Positions 35,949 through 46,700 of a stretch of DNA of 64,000 nt are shown here, one piece after another (the stretch's first letter is position 1; each line of letters begins with the position of its first letter). Position numbers and translations under genes: made by a program. Origin of the DNA: Nepenthes gracilis. Taxonomy: Eukaryota; Streptophyta; Magnoliopsida; Caryophyllales; Nepenthaceae. The notes below the pieces were generated by a model, which saw nothing but the letters and a program-made list of their open reading frames with translations, did no database searches and was not told the origin of the DNA. Location of the stretch: positions 8,042,592 through 8,106,591 of the forward strand of contig BSYO01000019.1 in the NCBI GenBank assembly GCA_033239525.1, written 5' to 3'.

Positions 35949-36470
35949 CTACTTCGATTCCTTAATACTGCAAGGAGATAGTGACGACCGAATGCCCATC
36001 ACGAACGATGACCTTGCTAGGTCGGCAAAGTTCCTACTAGCGTTGCATGAAGCTTCTTCCTGGCAGGGGGCCTCCGGGTCATCACGAGAGCAGTGCGGAT
36101 TACACCGCTCCGAGCTTTCATTCCACATCCCAGGACTCGGATGGCCCTCCAGCCACGGCAATGCCCTATTGCTCGTGGTCGCTCGAACTCTGAGGTCGTC
36201 AGGCCAATGGATCTTCTGAGGAGGCTGTCCCTCTCTCCGATCTCTCCTCTTTGACGCTAAAGTCGGGGAGTTGGAAGGCAGAGCCCTCAACATTGCACCT
36301 TCGGAGGAGTATGAATGGTCTAGGGCAGCTTAGGACACGGTGCCTCTCTGGGCAGCGAAAGTCTACGCATCAGCTGCCACTCATTTGTCCCTATCAGTAC
36401 CTGCGGAGGGGTCGTGGCCACGGGAGATGACGTCTATGGCAGGTCATGCCCGGGCATCGGCCATATTTGC
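35949..36470 (-). pseudogene. gag-like remnant of Tat element 2
   Basis: On the minus strand the first ATG after the PBS reads MADARA, a stop, PAIDVISRGHDP. It is followed in another frame by an open 114-codon stretch (35949-36293) beginning MLRALPSNSPTLASKRRDRR. Assignment to gag rests on position directly after the PBS and basic/proline-rich composition; I see no capsid or zinc-knuckle motif. Stops show it is not functional. Confidence 0.4.
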
Positions 36471-36503
36471 TCTGGTAGGAGTAGTGGTTAGACTTTTCAA
36501 TCG

Positions 36504-36522
36504 TTCCCACAAACGGCGCCAA
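36504..36522 (-). other. Primer binding site of Tat element 2
   Basis: The minus strand reads TTGGCGCCGTTTGTGGGAA, closely matching the PBS of Tat element 1 (TTGGTGCCGTCTGTGGAAA). It lies directly after the LTR tail ending GACGCATCT. It fixes the minus orientation of this element. Confidence 0.8.
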
Positions 36523-36639
36523 AGATGCGTCCCTGGATCCGAATTATCGAACGAAGATCGGACCCACTTCAACTCAACCTACCGGGAAGACTAAACGGTT
36601 CCTTAATTCGTTCAGTAAACCGGATCCAAGGATGCAACA
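36523..36639. repeat. LTR-end hairpin next to the PBS (inverted repeat)
   Basis: The arms 36523-36555 (AGATGCGTCCCTGGATCC then GAATTATCGAACGAA) and 36605-36639 are inverted, imperfect copies that share GGATCC and GAACGAA blocks around a ~50-base loop. The loop reads TCAACTCAACCTACCGGGA. The same segment occurs at ~26943-27047 in the opposite plus-strand orientation. Confidence 0.7.
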
Positions 36640-36640
36640 C

Positions 36641-37529
36641 TCCTTTTCATAAATAAGCTATGAATTTGTTATCCCAAGTAAGATCAGTTCAGGACCCAAG
36701 TCATTTGAGCCATTTCACAAAACAATTTTGAATTACATTAAAAGAGACTTGATTTACAAAACCTTACTTTTTGAATTTAAGTTATTTAATGGCCTTAATT
36801 CATTAAACTGATCCAATAATTTTGCAATACTCAAGTAGTGCCTTGTATTGGTTATATGTTATCTGTGTGAAAGATCATATTCTTTGTAAAGCACCTACGG
36901 TGGAGTTGTGTAACTGAGCATTTAGGATTAAACACCAGTTGCAAGGTTGAGAACTTTTATATGAGTTGGTGGATCTTGAGAAAACAGTTGTTTGTAAGCA
37001 CTTGAAAGAAATGAAAGGTAGAGTTAGAAATCCTGAAGAGCACCAAAAAGTGTGATCTTCAAGGTATAAATGATTGTGCACAATATCGCCTGCCCAATTC
37101 TCTATTTATTTTCTCATGCTTATTCATATTTATTGCTCATGTGTTTATTAATGTTGTTTTCTTTAGGCTACCATTAGAGAGACCATCCATTCCACTCGTG
37201 ATATATCAAGAGCTTAATTGAGACATCTTATGTGAAGTGAAGGGCTGGGCTGGCTGCAAGCATCCAAACCAGACCAAACAATCCTCGCACATCTTATCTT
37301 TTATTGGAGACACTAATAATTTTTACTGATATGTTCATTAATTCTAGGAGTACATTGGACACATCTTATCTTATAGAATATTTAACTTCTAGGAGTACCT
37401 TGACTATTGGGTTTAGCCCCTTTTTTTGGCTTGTTACATGATGTAGAAATTTTCTTGGAACACAAGTTCACTACATGTAGATCGATAAATAATATAAGGT
37501 GAACATATGAAGAGAAGTCTATAAGAAGG
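36641..37529. other. Spacer with a weak exon-like tract
   Basis: At ~36955-37065 a plus-strand frame reads YELVDLEKTVVCKHLKEMKG and RVRNPEEHQKV, ending just before a GTATAA donor-like site. After TTTCTTTAG at ~37168 another stretch reads ATIRETIHSTRDISRA and stops. The two are not in one consistent phase and I do not recognise the product. It may be a decayed gene fragment. Confidence 0.25.
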
Positions 37530-37928
37530 TGATGCGAACATCCAAACTATACCAAATTAGAAGAGATTTACTTGGATTCCCTTTAATTTTATTTTCTTTG
37601 AAAAATTACGATTTTATTTGATTTTATTATGCTGTGATTTTATTTGATTGAAATTTTCTTTTCTTTTAGAAATTTAAGTCATATTTAGTTATGAACTTAT
37701 ATTTCTTTCTAATTTAGTCTAAAATTCGGGTTCTCTATATAAGAATCCTACTTCTATTGTATGAGGAGACAAATGATGAATATTTTGAGAAATTGAATGC
37801 AATTGAATAATTGTGACTTCCTTCCCCCTCTCTCCCTTGATTTCCTCTCTTTCTTGTCTCTACCTCTCTAATCTCTATTCTTATCTCTACTCTATTTCTC
37901 TTTCCTACTTTTTTCATTCCCTACATCA
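37530..37928 (+). repeat. 5' LTR of the non-autonomous element
   Basis: 399 bp, TGATGCGAACATCC ... CCCTACATCA. It contains CTCTATATAAGAATCC (TATA) near 37732-37747 and a CT-rich leader. It is collinear with 40396-40809. Confidence 0.88.
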
Positions 37929-38400
37929 AATTAATATTAGAGATAAAGTCCTATCCTTTTTTGCCTCCCGCAACTGATAACCAGCCATACAACTTCCCGC
38001 AATCAGCAACCTACTATACCACCACCTCCACTGTCCCACTGCCCACTGTCCCACCACCCGTTGGCCACCCTACAAAGTTCTTATTGTGCATCCAGTCGCA
38101 TCTTCTGTTGGCAGATCCGTCTCCATCAGTACTGCCTCCTCTTTATATTATAAAAAAAAACAGTGTTCTATTTGTGAAAGAAAAAGAAGAATAAGAAAGA
38201 GACGTTTATTGTCTCAAAAAAAAAAAAAGAGAGGAAATTGTGCCAAAAAAAAAAGAAATCAAAGAGGCAGAGCAAATCATCGTAGCCACCATAGCAACTG
38301 CCGCCACAAGAAGACCCATCGCGGTGGCCCTACTCACTAAACCCGTTGCCCACAACGCCGCTGACCATCACAATCACCATCACTCCATCGCCGACAAGTC

Positions 38401-39870
38401 CAAGCCAAACCATGCCCAAACCAAAACCCAACCCCACCATACTACGAACCCACCCGAAACCCTAAACGACCACTTTCATCAGATGATCTGAAACCCAAAC
38501 CCTAACCTGGACTCCTATGCCAAAGGCCAACCCAAAACCCTAGCCTCCACCTTCCTTCAGAGCAAAAAAAAAAAAAAAAAAAGGAGAGAGAGAGAGAAGT
38601 CACAAATCGGGGTGTGCCGATTCTTCATCGTCATCCTCTTTGCCATTTACTACCTTGTCTTCGCTTCATCAGCTTTGTTCTCATCATCATCTTCTTCGTC
38701 TTTGTCTTCATCTTCAACGTCTCTTTCAACACCATCGCAGTTGCCCTTGTTGCCGCCGCCTTCATTGTTACCGTCGTCACCGTCACCTGATCGAGCGAGT
38801 GTCACGTCGCCGCTTGAGTGAGAGCGTGCACACTGAGCATCCGCACCTCCTCTTTCTGCTCAAAACCCCACTTTTTATGTTTTGAAAAAAACATCAAAGT
38901 CAAGCCAAACCACGCCCAAACCCAACCCCACCATACTACGAACCCACCCGAAACCTTAAACGACCACTTTCATCAGATGATCTGAAACCCGGAACCCTAA
39001 CCTGGACGCTTGTGCCAAAGCCCAACCCAAAACCCTAGCCTCCACCTTCCTTCATAGCAAAAAAAAAGGAGAGAGAGAGAGAAGTCACAAATCGGGGTGT
39101 GCCGATTCTTCATCGTCATCCTCTTTGCCATTTACTACCTTGTCTTCGCTTCATCAGCTTTGTTCTCATCATCACCTTCTTCGTCTTTGTCTTCATCTTC
39201 AACGTCGCTTTCAACATCGTCGCAGTTGCCCTTGTTGCCGCCGCCTTCATTGTCACCGTCGTCGCCGTCACCTGATCGAGCGAGTGTCACGTTGCCGCTG
39301 GATGAGAGTGTGCACATTGAGCATCCGCACCTCCTCTTTCTGCTCAAAACCCCACTTTTTATGTTTCGAAAAAAACGCAAAAGTCAAGCCAAACCATGCC
39401 AAAACCCAAACCCAACCCCACCATACTACGAACCCACCCAAAACCCTAAACATCCACCTTCATCAGATGACCCGAAACCCGGAACCCTAACCCGAATGCC
39501 TGTGCCAAAGCCCAACCCAAAACCCTAGCCTCCACCTTCCTTCAGAGCAAAAAAAAAAAAACAAAAAGGAGAGAGAGAGAGAGAAGTCACGAATCGGGGT
39601 GTGCTGATTCTTCATCATCATTCTCTTTGCCATTTACTACTTGGTCTTCACTTCATCAACTTTGTTCTCATCATCATCTTCTTCGTCTTTATCTTCATCT
39701 TCAACGTCGCTTTCAAAGTCGTCGCAGTTGCCCTTGTTGCCGCCACCCTCATTGTCACCGCCGTCATTGTCACCTGATCGAGCGAGTGCCGCCGTCACCA
39801 CCTGAGTGAGAGCGTGCGCGCTGAGCATCCGCACCTCCTCTTTCTGCCCCACTTTTATGTTTTGAAAAAA
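38401..39870 (+). repeat. Three tandem ~490-bp gene-like units inside the element
   Basis: Units begin CAAGCCAAACCATGCCC at 38401, 38901 and 39385. Each carries CCACCATACTACGAACCCAC, an A-tract followed by GGAGAGAGAGAG, GGGGTGTGCCGATTCTTCATC, and a run coding Ser-rich (plus) or Asp/Glu-rich (minus) peptide. The plus frame starts MCRFFIVILFAIYYLVFASS, a hydrophobic signal-like stretch, then poly-Ser; it is open in units 1 and 2 but stopped in unit 3. The minus frame reads DVESDVEDEDKDEE, acidic, and is open in units 2 and 3. Which strand, if any, was coding is undecided. It may be a captured, triplicated host gene fragment. Confidence 0.75.
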
Positions 39871-40395
39871 AAAAGCAAAAAATAAGGGAGAGAGAAATAG
39901 AAAAACAAAAGAGAGCAAAAAAAAACAAAAAAAATGAGCGAAAAAAAAAGAAAAAAAATAAAAGAGAGAAAAAAAAAAAGAAAAGAAAAAGCACAGCAAA
40001 TAAAATCCAAACTATAGAATAGCCTCATCACAAGGTAGTCTCAAATAAGCCGGTCAGATCATCTCGAGCTTATATCTCCTAGGGGTGGAGCGGTTCAGCT
40101 CTTTCATGTTAAATGGATTGGTCGGACAGAATCCAAGGCTACTTGGATAGCTCGCAAGACATGCCATTAGTTTGATCCAAGTATATTACAACTCTATCAA
40201 AGTCTGCAAGATTTCACATCTCCAGGCCCAAGTCCTATTTCTTCAAACGACATTGGCAGCTCAGTCCAATTACAGCTCCCCTCCCACGTGTCATCAGTGT
40301 TGGCGGCCGCTTGCACCGTTATTGAGCTTGCGGTTAGGAAGTTCACTACAGAAATTTTAACTTGACGGATCAAGTTCCAATCACTCGAGAAAAAT

Positions 40396-40809
40396 TGATG
40401 CGGACATTCAAACTATACCAAATTAGAAGAGATTTAATTTGGTTCCCTTTAATTTTATTTTATTTGAAAGATTATGATTTTATTTTATTTTATTATGCTG
40501 TAATTTTATTTAATTTGCTTTTCTTTGATTAAGATTTTTTTTCTTTTAGGAATTTAAGTCATATTTAGTTATGAAGTTATATTTTTTCCTAAATTAGTCT
40601 AAAATTCGGGTTCTCTATATAAGAACCCTACTTCTATTGTGTGGGGAGACAAATGATAAATGTTTTAAAAAATTAAATGAAATTGAATAATTGTGACTTC
40701 TTTCTCCCTTTCTCTTGATTTTCTCTCTTTCTTGTCTCTACCTCTCTAATTTCTATTCTTGTCTCTACCCCTTTGTCTCTCTTTCCTACTTTTCTCCTTC
40801 ATTACATCA
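40396..40809 (+). repeat. 3' LTR of the non-autonomous element
   Basis: 414 bp, TGATGCGGACATTC ... CATTACATCA, with TATA CTCTATATAAGAACCC near 40613-40628. It differs from the 5' LTR by scattered substitutions and a small insertion. Confidence 0.88.
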
Positions 40810-40814
40810 GAAGG

Positions 40815-41879
40815 ACTCCATTTCAAATATGTTGGGTCAAAGATAGGATTATTTACGAGCATTAGAATGTTGTTTATAGGAGTATCACCATCATTGAACT
40901 ATATTGTAAACATTATAAATAAGTACTCAGGGTACTCTGAACCTCCTAGACCTCCTCTCTCTCTCTCTCTCTCTCTTTCTTTTCCTCCTACGTTGTATCA
41001 GCATTATTAGCATTTTCTTCCCAAACTAAACCTGTTCAATTATTCTCTTGCTGTGGCCTTCTGTTTTGGTTATTCAGTGTTGCGGCAAGAGCAGTGCTGT
41101 GGATAATACTGCAAATAGGCATGAACAGTACATGAACAGTGAATATAGGCCTGCAATTTTCCTATTGTTTGTGTGATTTTATTCCACCAAAACTGTCTCT
41201 CTCTATATGATGGCTTGTTGGTTATACATGCCTACAAAATCCACATCTTAAGCTGGTCAAGGCAGTGGTGGAAAATTGATTTGTTTTCATAGCATTGGAG
41301 ACAAGCACATTTGAGACAAGGATGGAGTTGCGGGACTATTGGAAGCACCATGGGAAGCCTGTTTTCAATGTGCCACTCTAGTGTAACGGGGTTCACATTG
41401 TATTTTGCCTATTTCTTTCACTTCAGAAAATAGGTCAATTACCTTATTAGCAGCGGATGCTAATTATTAGTAAGATTTCTTCATCCACAAGTACTCCTAT
41501 TCAAACAAGTAACCTCATTGCTTACCTCTCCACATTTTATCAAACCGGAGTGATCGACTCCTGTGCCTTACATCAGATAATCAACACCACATATACCCCG
41601 TCTAGTTATAGACTATGATCTAATGAACACTAAATTACTTAAGTTAATTATTTTTTAAGAAGGTCCACGGGATTAACAAACATTGTGTCACATATGTTTT
41701 GTACTTGTCACATTTTTCATTCAATTTGAGATCTGGTAGTAAGGTTACTCGTAAGAATAATTGTCATGTTGTACTTTCCTCTACTTTTTTTTAATTAAAT
41801 TTTAGGATCCATTGAGAAAGATTATTGTGCTAAAATTAGGACTAAGTTTTTTTTTCTCCCTATATCTGTTTTACTATGT
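40815..41879. other. Spacer without recognised gene
   Basis: Contains a (CT)n tract at ~40956-40978. CATGAACAGTACATGAACAG at 41120-41139 is a short near-tandem. No protein or RNA gene seen. Confidence 0.4.
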
Positions 41880-43090
41880 GATAATTCTTGCAAATATTTG
41901 TTTTTCATCCCCTCTATCCTCATTCATAGGGAAATTCCAAATTATACTTTATTTCCTCAACATCCATTACATTCACTTTTGACTAAGATTTTTGATTGTA
42001 TATGTTACGCATGTAATATTGAGCCTCAAGCAACCAAGCTTGATTCCAAATCTTCGATATGTATTTTCCTTGGACACTCGAAAAGCCAAAAGAGGCATAG
42101 GTGTTTCAGTTTTTGATCCCATATTTCTAGAATCTACTCCTTTTATCCTAAAGTGTCATGCTTAGATACACCTTCTAGAATATTCATCTTAATGATGGTA
42201 TTATTGACACGATGTTGTTTATAACATTGTCCGTTTTGTCTCATGTGCCTTCTTATCTTCCTATCCATCATACCTATGTTTGTGGCCCCCCTCAATATAG
42301 TCGGACCTCCTATCTGTAGATCCTATGGTTCCTAACCAGGACATTAATTTGGACCTTTAGATTGTACTATAGAAGGGTCATTAAAGATGCATACTCATCA
42401 TTTTGTGCTTTATAGTCATTCTATTGTTGGACCAATCTACTTGAACATATTAAAGACATTGTCATCATTAACGATGACAACATTTACATTGCATATTTGA
42501 ATATATTTCTTCAATACTGCAAACTATCTAAATGTTTAGTCAGGAATAAACTTTGGGGTGAGATACATTGTCATAGCATTTTTCTTTCATAGAAGAGATA
42601 TACCATAGATTTGTCATGACACACAAGTATACTGGGTGCAAAACCTTGAGACACATCCATGCATCCAGGTGCGGAATTATCTGTAGATTATGTGAATCTT
42701 TTAATGAACCAAAAGGATGCTAGCTATTAGCCGGTAAGCATAATTACCTTACTGTGACACATCAAGATGTTGCTTCTTAGCAAGTGTTGTGAGTTAATTT
42801 ATATTATATCCTCGTGTTTATTATTGAGAGGCTGTAATGTGTATGTCGAATATCTCGACATCATGAGGTCCAGGCTTTCTTTATAGTAATCATGGCCATA
42901 TTTAGATTGAAGAGTCTCAGATGTTAATGAATAGAGTCATTATGTGATTAGAAATCCACCACAGGACATTGGGTAGTTGTTAAAGTCAATCTTATTTATG
43001 AAGAATAAGAAATAGAATGTGATTGTTAGGTCAAATGCTAAATCATATTATAAGCATTGGCACATATAATGTAAGCAGTAATGTGGCTTA
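41880..43090 (+). pseudogene. Ty1/copia integrase-to-RNase H remnant
   Basis: The frame 41898-42116 reads HREIPNYTLFPQHPLHSLLT, KIFDCICYACNIEP, KLDSKSSICIFLGHSKSQK and RHRCFS, the copia integrase C-terminus. Later frames give ILGAKP and TSMHPGAEL (compare GAKPCDTPM), LLAGKHNYLTVTHQDVA (LVGKLIYLTVTRPDI), and near 43000 SILFMKNKK, V-VRSNAKSYYKHW (SKKQ-VVARSSAEAEYRAM). The central RT is missing or unrecognisable, so the copy is deleted as well as decayed. Confidence 0.75.
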
Positions 43091-43170
43091 GACAATTGCT
43101 TGATGACCTTGGACACACGATGTAAGTAGTAATATGGCTTAGACAATTGCTTGATGACCTTGGACACACG
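43069..43170. repeat. Tandem duplication, 51 bp x 2
   Basis: ATGTAAGCAGTAATGTGGCT...GGACACACG at 43069-43119 is followed at once by a copy at 43120-43170 with two differences. It is probably a recent slippage or replication duplication within the copia tail. Confidence 0.85.
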
Positions 43171-43559
43171 AGGTATTACCCTTTCCAATTGTGATGTGAT
43201 AATCAACATGTCATCTACATTGTATCAAATCTTATCTTTCTTAATCACATAAACATACTAGCAAGGATTGTCATTTTACAGGAATTTTCATTAGGGTTTA
43301 GTTCAAATTAGAGGTGAGAAGTAAAATTCAATTTGCAGATATTTTTATGAAGTCTTTGATGAGAGTTTGAGTTAAACATATTTATAACAAGTTTTATATG
43401 ATAAGTACTTGTGCTCTAACTCCAACCATCCATTTTTTTTTTTCCCCTTGTACAATGAAAATATAATTTAGTGATTCAATGTGGGTTAGACAAAATGCAA
43501 AAAGCCTTAAGCACTATAAATCAGCTATTAAGCAAACCAAATTGTCTAAAATGGATTAT

Positions 43560-43800
43560 TCAAAAAGTGGTAATAGCAAAGATGAATGTATAGTCACATA
43601 AGAAGGGAATGAGATTCATAGAAATTATTGGGGTGAATGTTAGATAGCGTATGAAAAATGCCAAAAAAAAAAAAAGTCTTTTGAAGTGGTTTAGTCATGT
43701 AAGACCATCTATGCCTTGTGAAAAGAGGCTACAAGAGAGAGGCAGAACCAAGAAAAAAGTTTGGAGGAAAACATCATGCCCGGTCTTGCATATTTATGAC
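43560..43800 (+). pseudogene. Non-LTR retrotransposon RT tail fragment (plus strand)
   Basis: Frames read KVVIAKMNV, then SHKKGNEIHRNYWGEC, KCQKK, SGLVM, KRGYKREAEPRKKFGG. The order follows the plant LINE C-terminal pattern KMRMLRWMCGHTR...IRE-KVGVAPI...RWFGHV-RR...KRGRGRPKKTW. It is short and contains stops and an A13 tract. Confidence 0.5.
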
Positions 43801-43959
43801 TAACAAAGCAAACAGCCCACAAAAACGTTGAATGATGACAATCTATAACTTTTTTATTTTTTTCTAGTAAGTATTTTATTAACTATTCAAAACTTGTACG
43901 GTCAAAGCCCCAAAAAGAAAATTAGGCTGCACACCAAAAACAAAACAATTCTACAAGCC

Positions 43960-46700
43960 ACAAAAAGATGGCCAAAAAAAAAAAAAGTAAGCAAGTATTG
44001 CATTGGATGCCTAACCCAAGCTCCATTGTCTACATAGGGTTTACATCCATCCTATTTTGCATCAGATTGGCCATGTTGCTGACAAGGAAGCCCCAGATAA
44101 GAAAAGTTAGCTCCTCCTTTGTGTAGGACAACTTTAAAAAATTATTTTGTTCCGGCTTTGCCAAATGAAGTAAACAGTAGAAGCAAGAATCAATTTGTAT
44201 GACGCCATATCGAATCCCTTACTAGTCCAATTTTTGGACGCTCAATCAATTGAAAGTTGTCCAGCAAATATGTGGCCAAGTACATCCCACCTTACTATAG
44301 ATATCCTTCTAAGCAGAACTAGTGATAGTAAACCCAAAGAAGAGATGCTGATAGGATTCACTAACCCTTCCGTAGAATACACACAAGGAGTTGGGAGCCG
44401 CCAAGGGTAGACAATCCATATTGCTCAAACTGCCCAGAATAGCAAGCCACAGAATAACGCATGAGAGTAGCATCCTTACCTGAGATGAGTCCAGCCCATG
44501 TAGCCACAAAAGTGGCCAGTTGGAATAACCACCTAGTGAATCTAACAGAGAAAGTCCCATGGTTTTCTAAGGTCCAAATGTAGGTGTCAGGGTGGTCTTT
44601 GTTTAGGAAGTAATCTGGCCATGTCAGAATATATGCTTTAACAACACTTGCAGTAGGGGGTTGTTGCCAGTACTCACCTTGGATCAGTTCTGAAACTTTA
44701 GATTGCCAAGATAAGCCCGAACCTAGAGTGATGTGGTTTAAATCAAATGATAGAAAGAGGCCATCTGGGTGCCAGAAATCTGACCAAATAAAAGTTGATT
44801 CACGGTAATCAATTATTGTTCAGATAAAAGGTCTAACCCATTGTCTAAGTTGCATGATTTTGCAAAAGCTCCATGGAATAGATTGTGGAATTTTAATAGC
44901 CAAAACACATCTATCTTGAATACAATTACAACGAATCTAGCAAACCCAATAGATTCTTGAGTATCTATAATGAAACACCATAATTACTGAGCAAGTAGAG
45001 CTTTGTTCATAGCGAAAATGTAATTAATACCAAGTCCACCTTCCACCATAGGCCTGCAAATATCAGTCCAAGTAACCGTTGCCGAGTAATTCTAAGAGTT
45101 AGTTCCATGCCAAAAACAACATCTGAGTAGACCATCAATGATTTTGAGCATTGCTTAGGAAGAATGACTGTTGACGCCAAGTAAACATGAATATTAGAAA
45201 GGATGGAGATAATGAGTTGATCTTGCAGACAAAGGATAACCATTTGTTCTTCCGAGAATTAATACGACTAGACACATCATCAAAGAGGACTCGACAGACC
45301 AAGGATATTAATTTGGAAGAATAAGGGGTACACTCAAGTAGTGAATAGGGAGAGAACCTCGGCTGAAGCAAATAGTAGTCTTAATCTCTTCCAAACATAA
45401 AAGAAATTCACTTTTAGCCTCACTTAGAGAGATCCCCGACAAAGCAAGAAAAACTTTGAGACTCTACATTATTGGCCCCACCAAGGATTTGTCCCCATTG
45501 GTTAGAGGCAGCAGGTCATCTGTAAAAGCAATCATTGCCATTTGAGTTGTAACATGTTTCCAGTGGTAAGAGAAATTGTGACTAAGCTTAACATGTTAGT
45601 GAACAATACCATGAATGACCTCCATACAGAGCACAAATAAATGTGGCAAGAGTGGGTACCTTGATGAAAACCTTTTTGGCCCTTCAAAGAAATGGCGTAA
45701 GAGGGTGTAGTGGTGCATTCCCTAATACATTCCACAAGAAAGAGAGGGAAACCCATATGATCTAGGGTACTGAGAACAAACTCCCATTGGACCATGTAAT
45801 AGTCTTTCAAAGTATCAACTTTTGAGCGCACACCTCGAAGGCCGTTTGTTAAGGTGGTACTTATGGAGTTCCCTAGGTGAAGAGGATATTATCCCCAATA
45901 TGTCTCTCACTTACAAAGGCGGTTTGGCAAACATCAACCAATCCAAGATTACAATTTTGATGTGATTAGCACTAATCTTCAAGATGATCATGTTGATGAC
46001 ATTGCAACACGCAATAGGCCTGAAATTCGACACTTTGCTAGGAGCTACCACTTTAGGAATGAGGCACATAAGGGTAAAGCTAATCTATTTGAGAAGACAA
46101 CCATGTTGGAAGAAATCGATGACAACTTTATAAATAAGAGTCCCCATAATAACCCAAGACGCTTTATAAAAGGGTGCAAAAAACCCATCAGGCCAAGTGC
46201 TTTAGAGTGTCTGAACTCAAGAATGATCTCATGAATGTCATTGGATGAAGGAATGGTTGTTAGAGCTAGGATGAGGGAGGGATCGATAGTCTTGGTGATA
46301 AAAGGAGTACTACAGAAGACTCCCCCAATAACTTCTGAAAAATATGAGAGGACTTCCTCTTGGGCCTCTTGATGCAAGCTAGTGTGAGTGCCATCTGATT
46401 TGATGAGCAATTTGATACGTTTCCTATTGTCACAATCCACGCTAAACCTGAAGAAAAATTTAGTGCACTTATCAACTTCAGTTACATTTGTCTTTGGCTT
46501 TCTAGTGAAGAAAGTCTTCTTCCAAATGCAAGGTGTTGAAACATCTTGCTTAAGAACTATTCTCAATCAAAATGGCTTGCTCAAGTAGAGAAGCAAGTTG
46601 GAGATCTGACTGAGCCGTGTCCAATTCAGCCCTGGCCTTAATGACAGCGGCCAAAATGTCACCAAGTTCTGAGTGGAGTTTCTTGATAGTTCTGAGTTAA
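43960..46700 (-). pseudogene. L1-type LINE ORF2 remnant (minus strand)
   Basis: Minus-strand frames give, in order: TVTEVDKCTKFFFR-like, EEVLSYFSEVIGG, ALGLMGFLHPFIKRLGLLWG, VSNFRPIACCNVIN, KVDTLKDYYMVQWEFVLSTL, ISLKGQKGFHQG, AMIAFTDDLLPL, then a Cys-rich C-terminal region with TNSLCVFYGRVSESYQHLFF and FIWQSRNK. This is the layout of plant L1 RT with the F-x-D-D box retained (near 45515-45526) and the reverse-transcriptase-associated zinc finger after it. Stops and shifts are frequent. The endonuclease domain is absent, consistent with the 5' truncation usual for LINEs. It lies in or beyond intron 6 of the MEX1-like gene. Confidence 0.85.

Larger units (their letters stand above)
26937..36640 (-). 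mobile_element. Second Tat-type element, pol-less, split by a solo LTR
   Basis: The minus-strand orientation is set by a PBS (TTGGCGCCGTTTGTGGGAA, minus 36522-36504) directly after an LTR tail ending ...GGGACGCATCT (compare ...GAGACGCATCA in Tat element 1). A gag-like start (MADARA...) lies ~40-60 bases further. The other end holds an LTR-like region (26937-~27754) with a TATA and an LTR tail. Between gag and the distal LTR I find no RT or integrase, only a plus-strand (antisense) frame with coiled coil. Without the inserted 4.25-kb solo LTR the element would be about 5.4 kb. This suits a non-autonomous Tat derivative. The outer boundaries are approximate and no target-site duplication was established. 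Confidence 0.6.
37525..40814 (+). mobile_element. Non-autonomous short-LTR retrotransposon, TSD GAAGG
   Basis: Direct LTRs at 37530-37928 and 40396-40809 are TG...CA and are flanked by identical GAAGG at 37525-37529 and 40810-40814. The internal 2.47 kb holds no gag, RT or integrase. Directly after the 5' LTR, TTAATATTAGAGAT resembles the initiator-Met PBS TGGTATCAGAG with a few changes. A short CGAGAAAAAT purine run precedes the 3' LTR. The interior holds a Pro/Thr-rich opening, a purine-rich stretch, three tandem gene-like units and a 380-base tail. This is a LARD/TRIM-like structure of intermediate size that would depend on proteins supplied by another element. The orientation is inferred from PBS and PPT. 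Confidence 0.88.

Noticed and set aside
26937..36640. A DNA transposon with terminal inverted repeats defined by the matching ends at 26.94-27.05 and 36.52-36.64 kb
   Set aside because: The right end adjoins a Tat-type primer binding site and the left end follows LTR-like sequence, so the inverted match is better explained as LTR tails with a flipped hairpin segment.
38612..39528. Ser-rich open frames with a hydrophobic leader as independent host genes
   Set aside because: They repeat exactly with the tandem unit, lie inside a bounded LTR element, and one unit has a stop in the same frame, so I treat them as element cargo.
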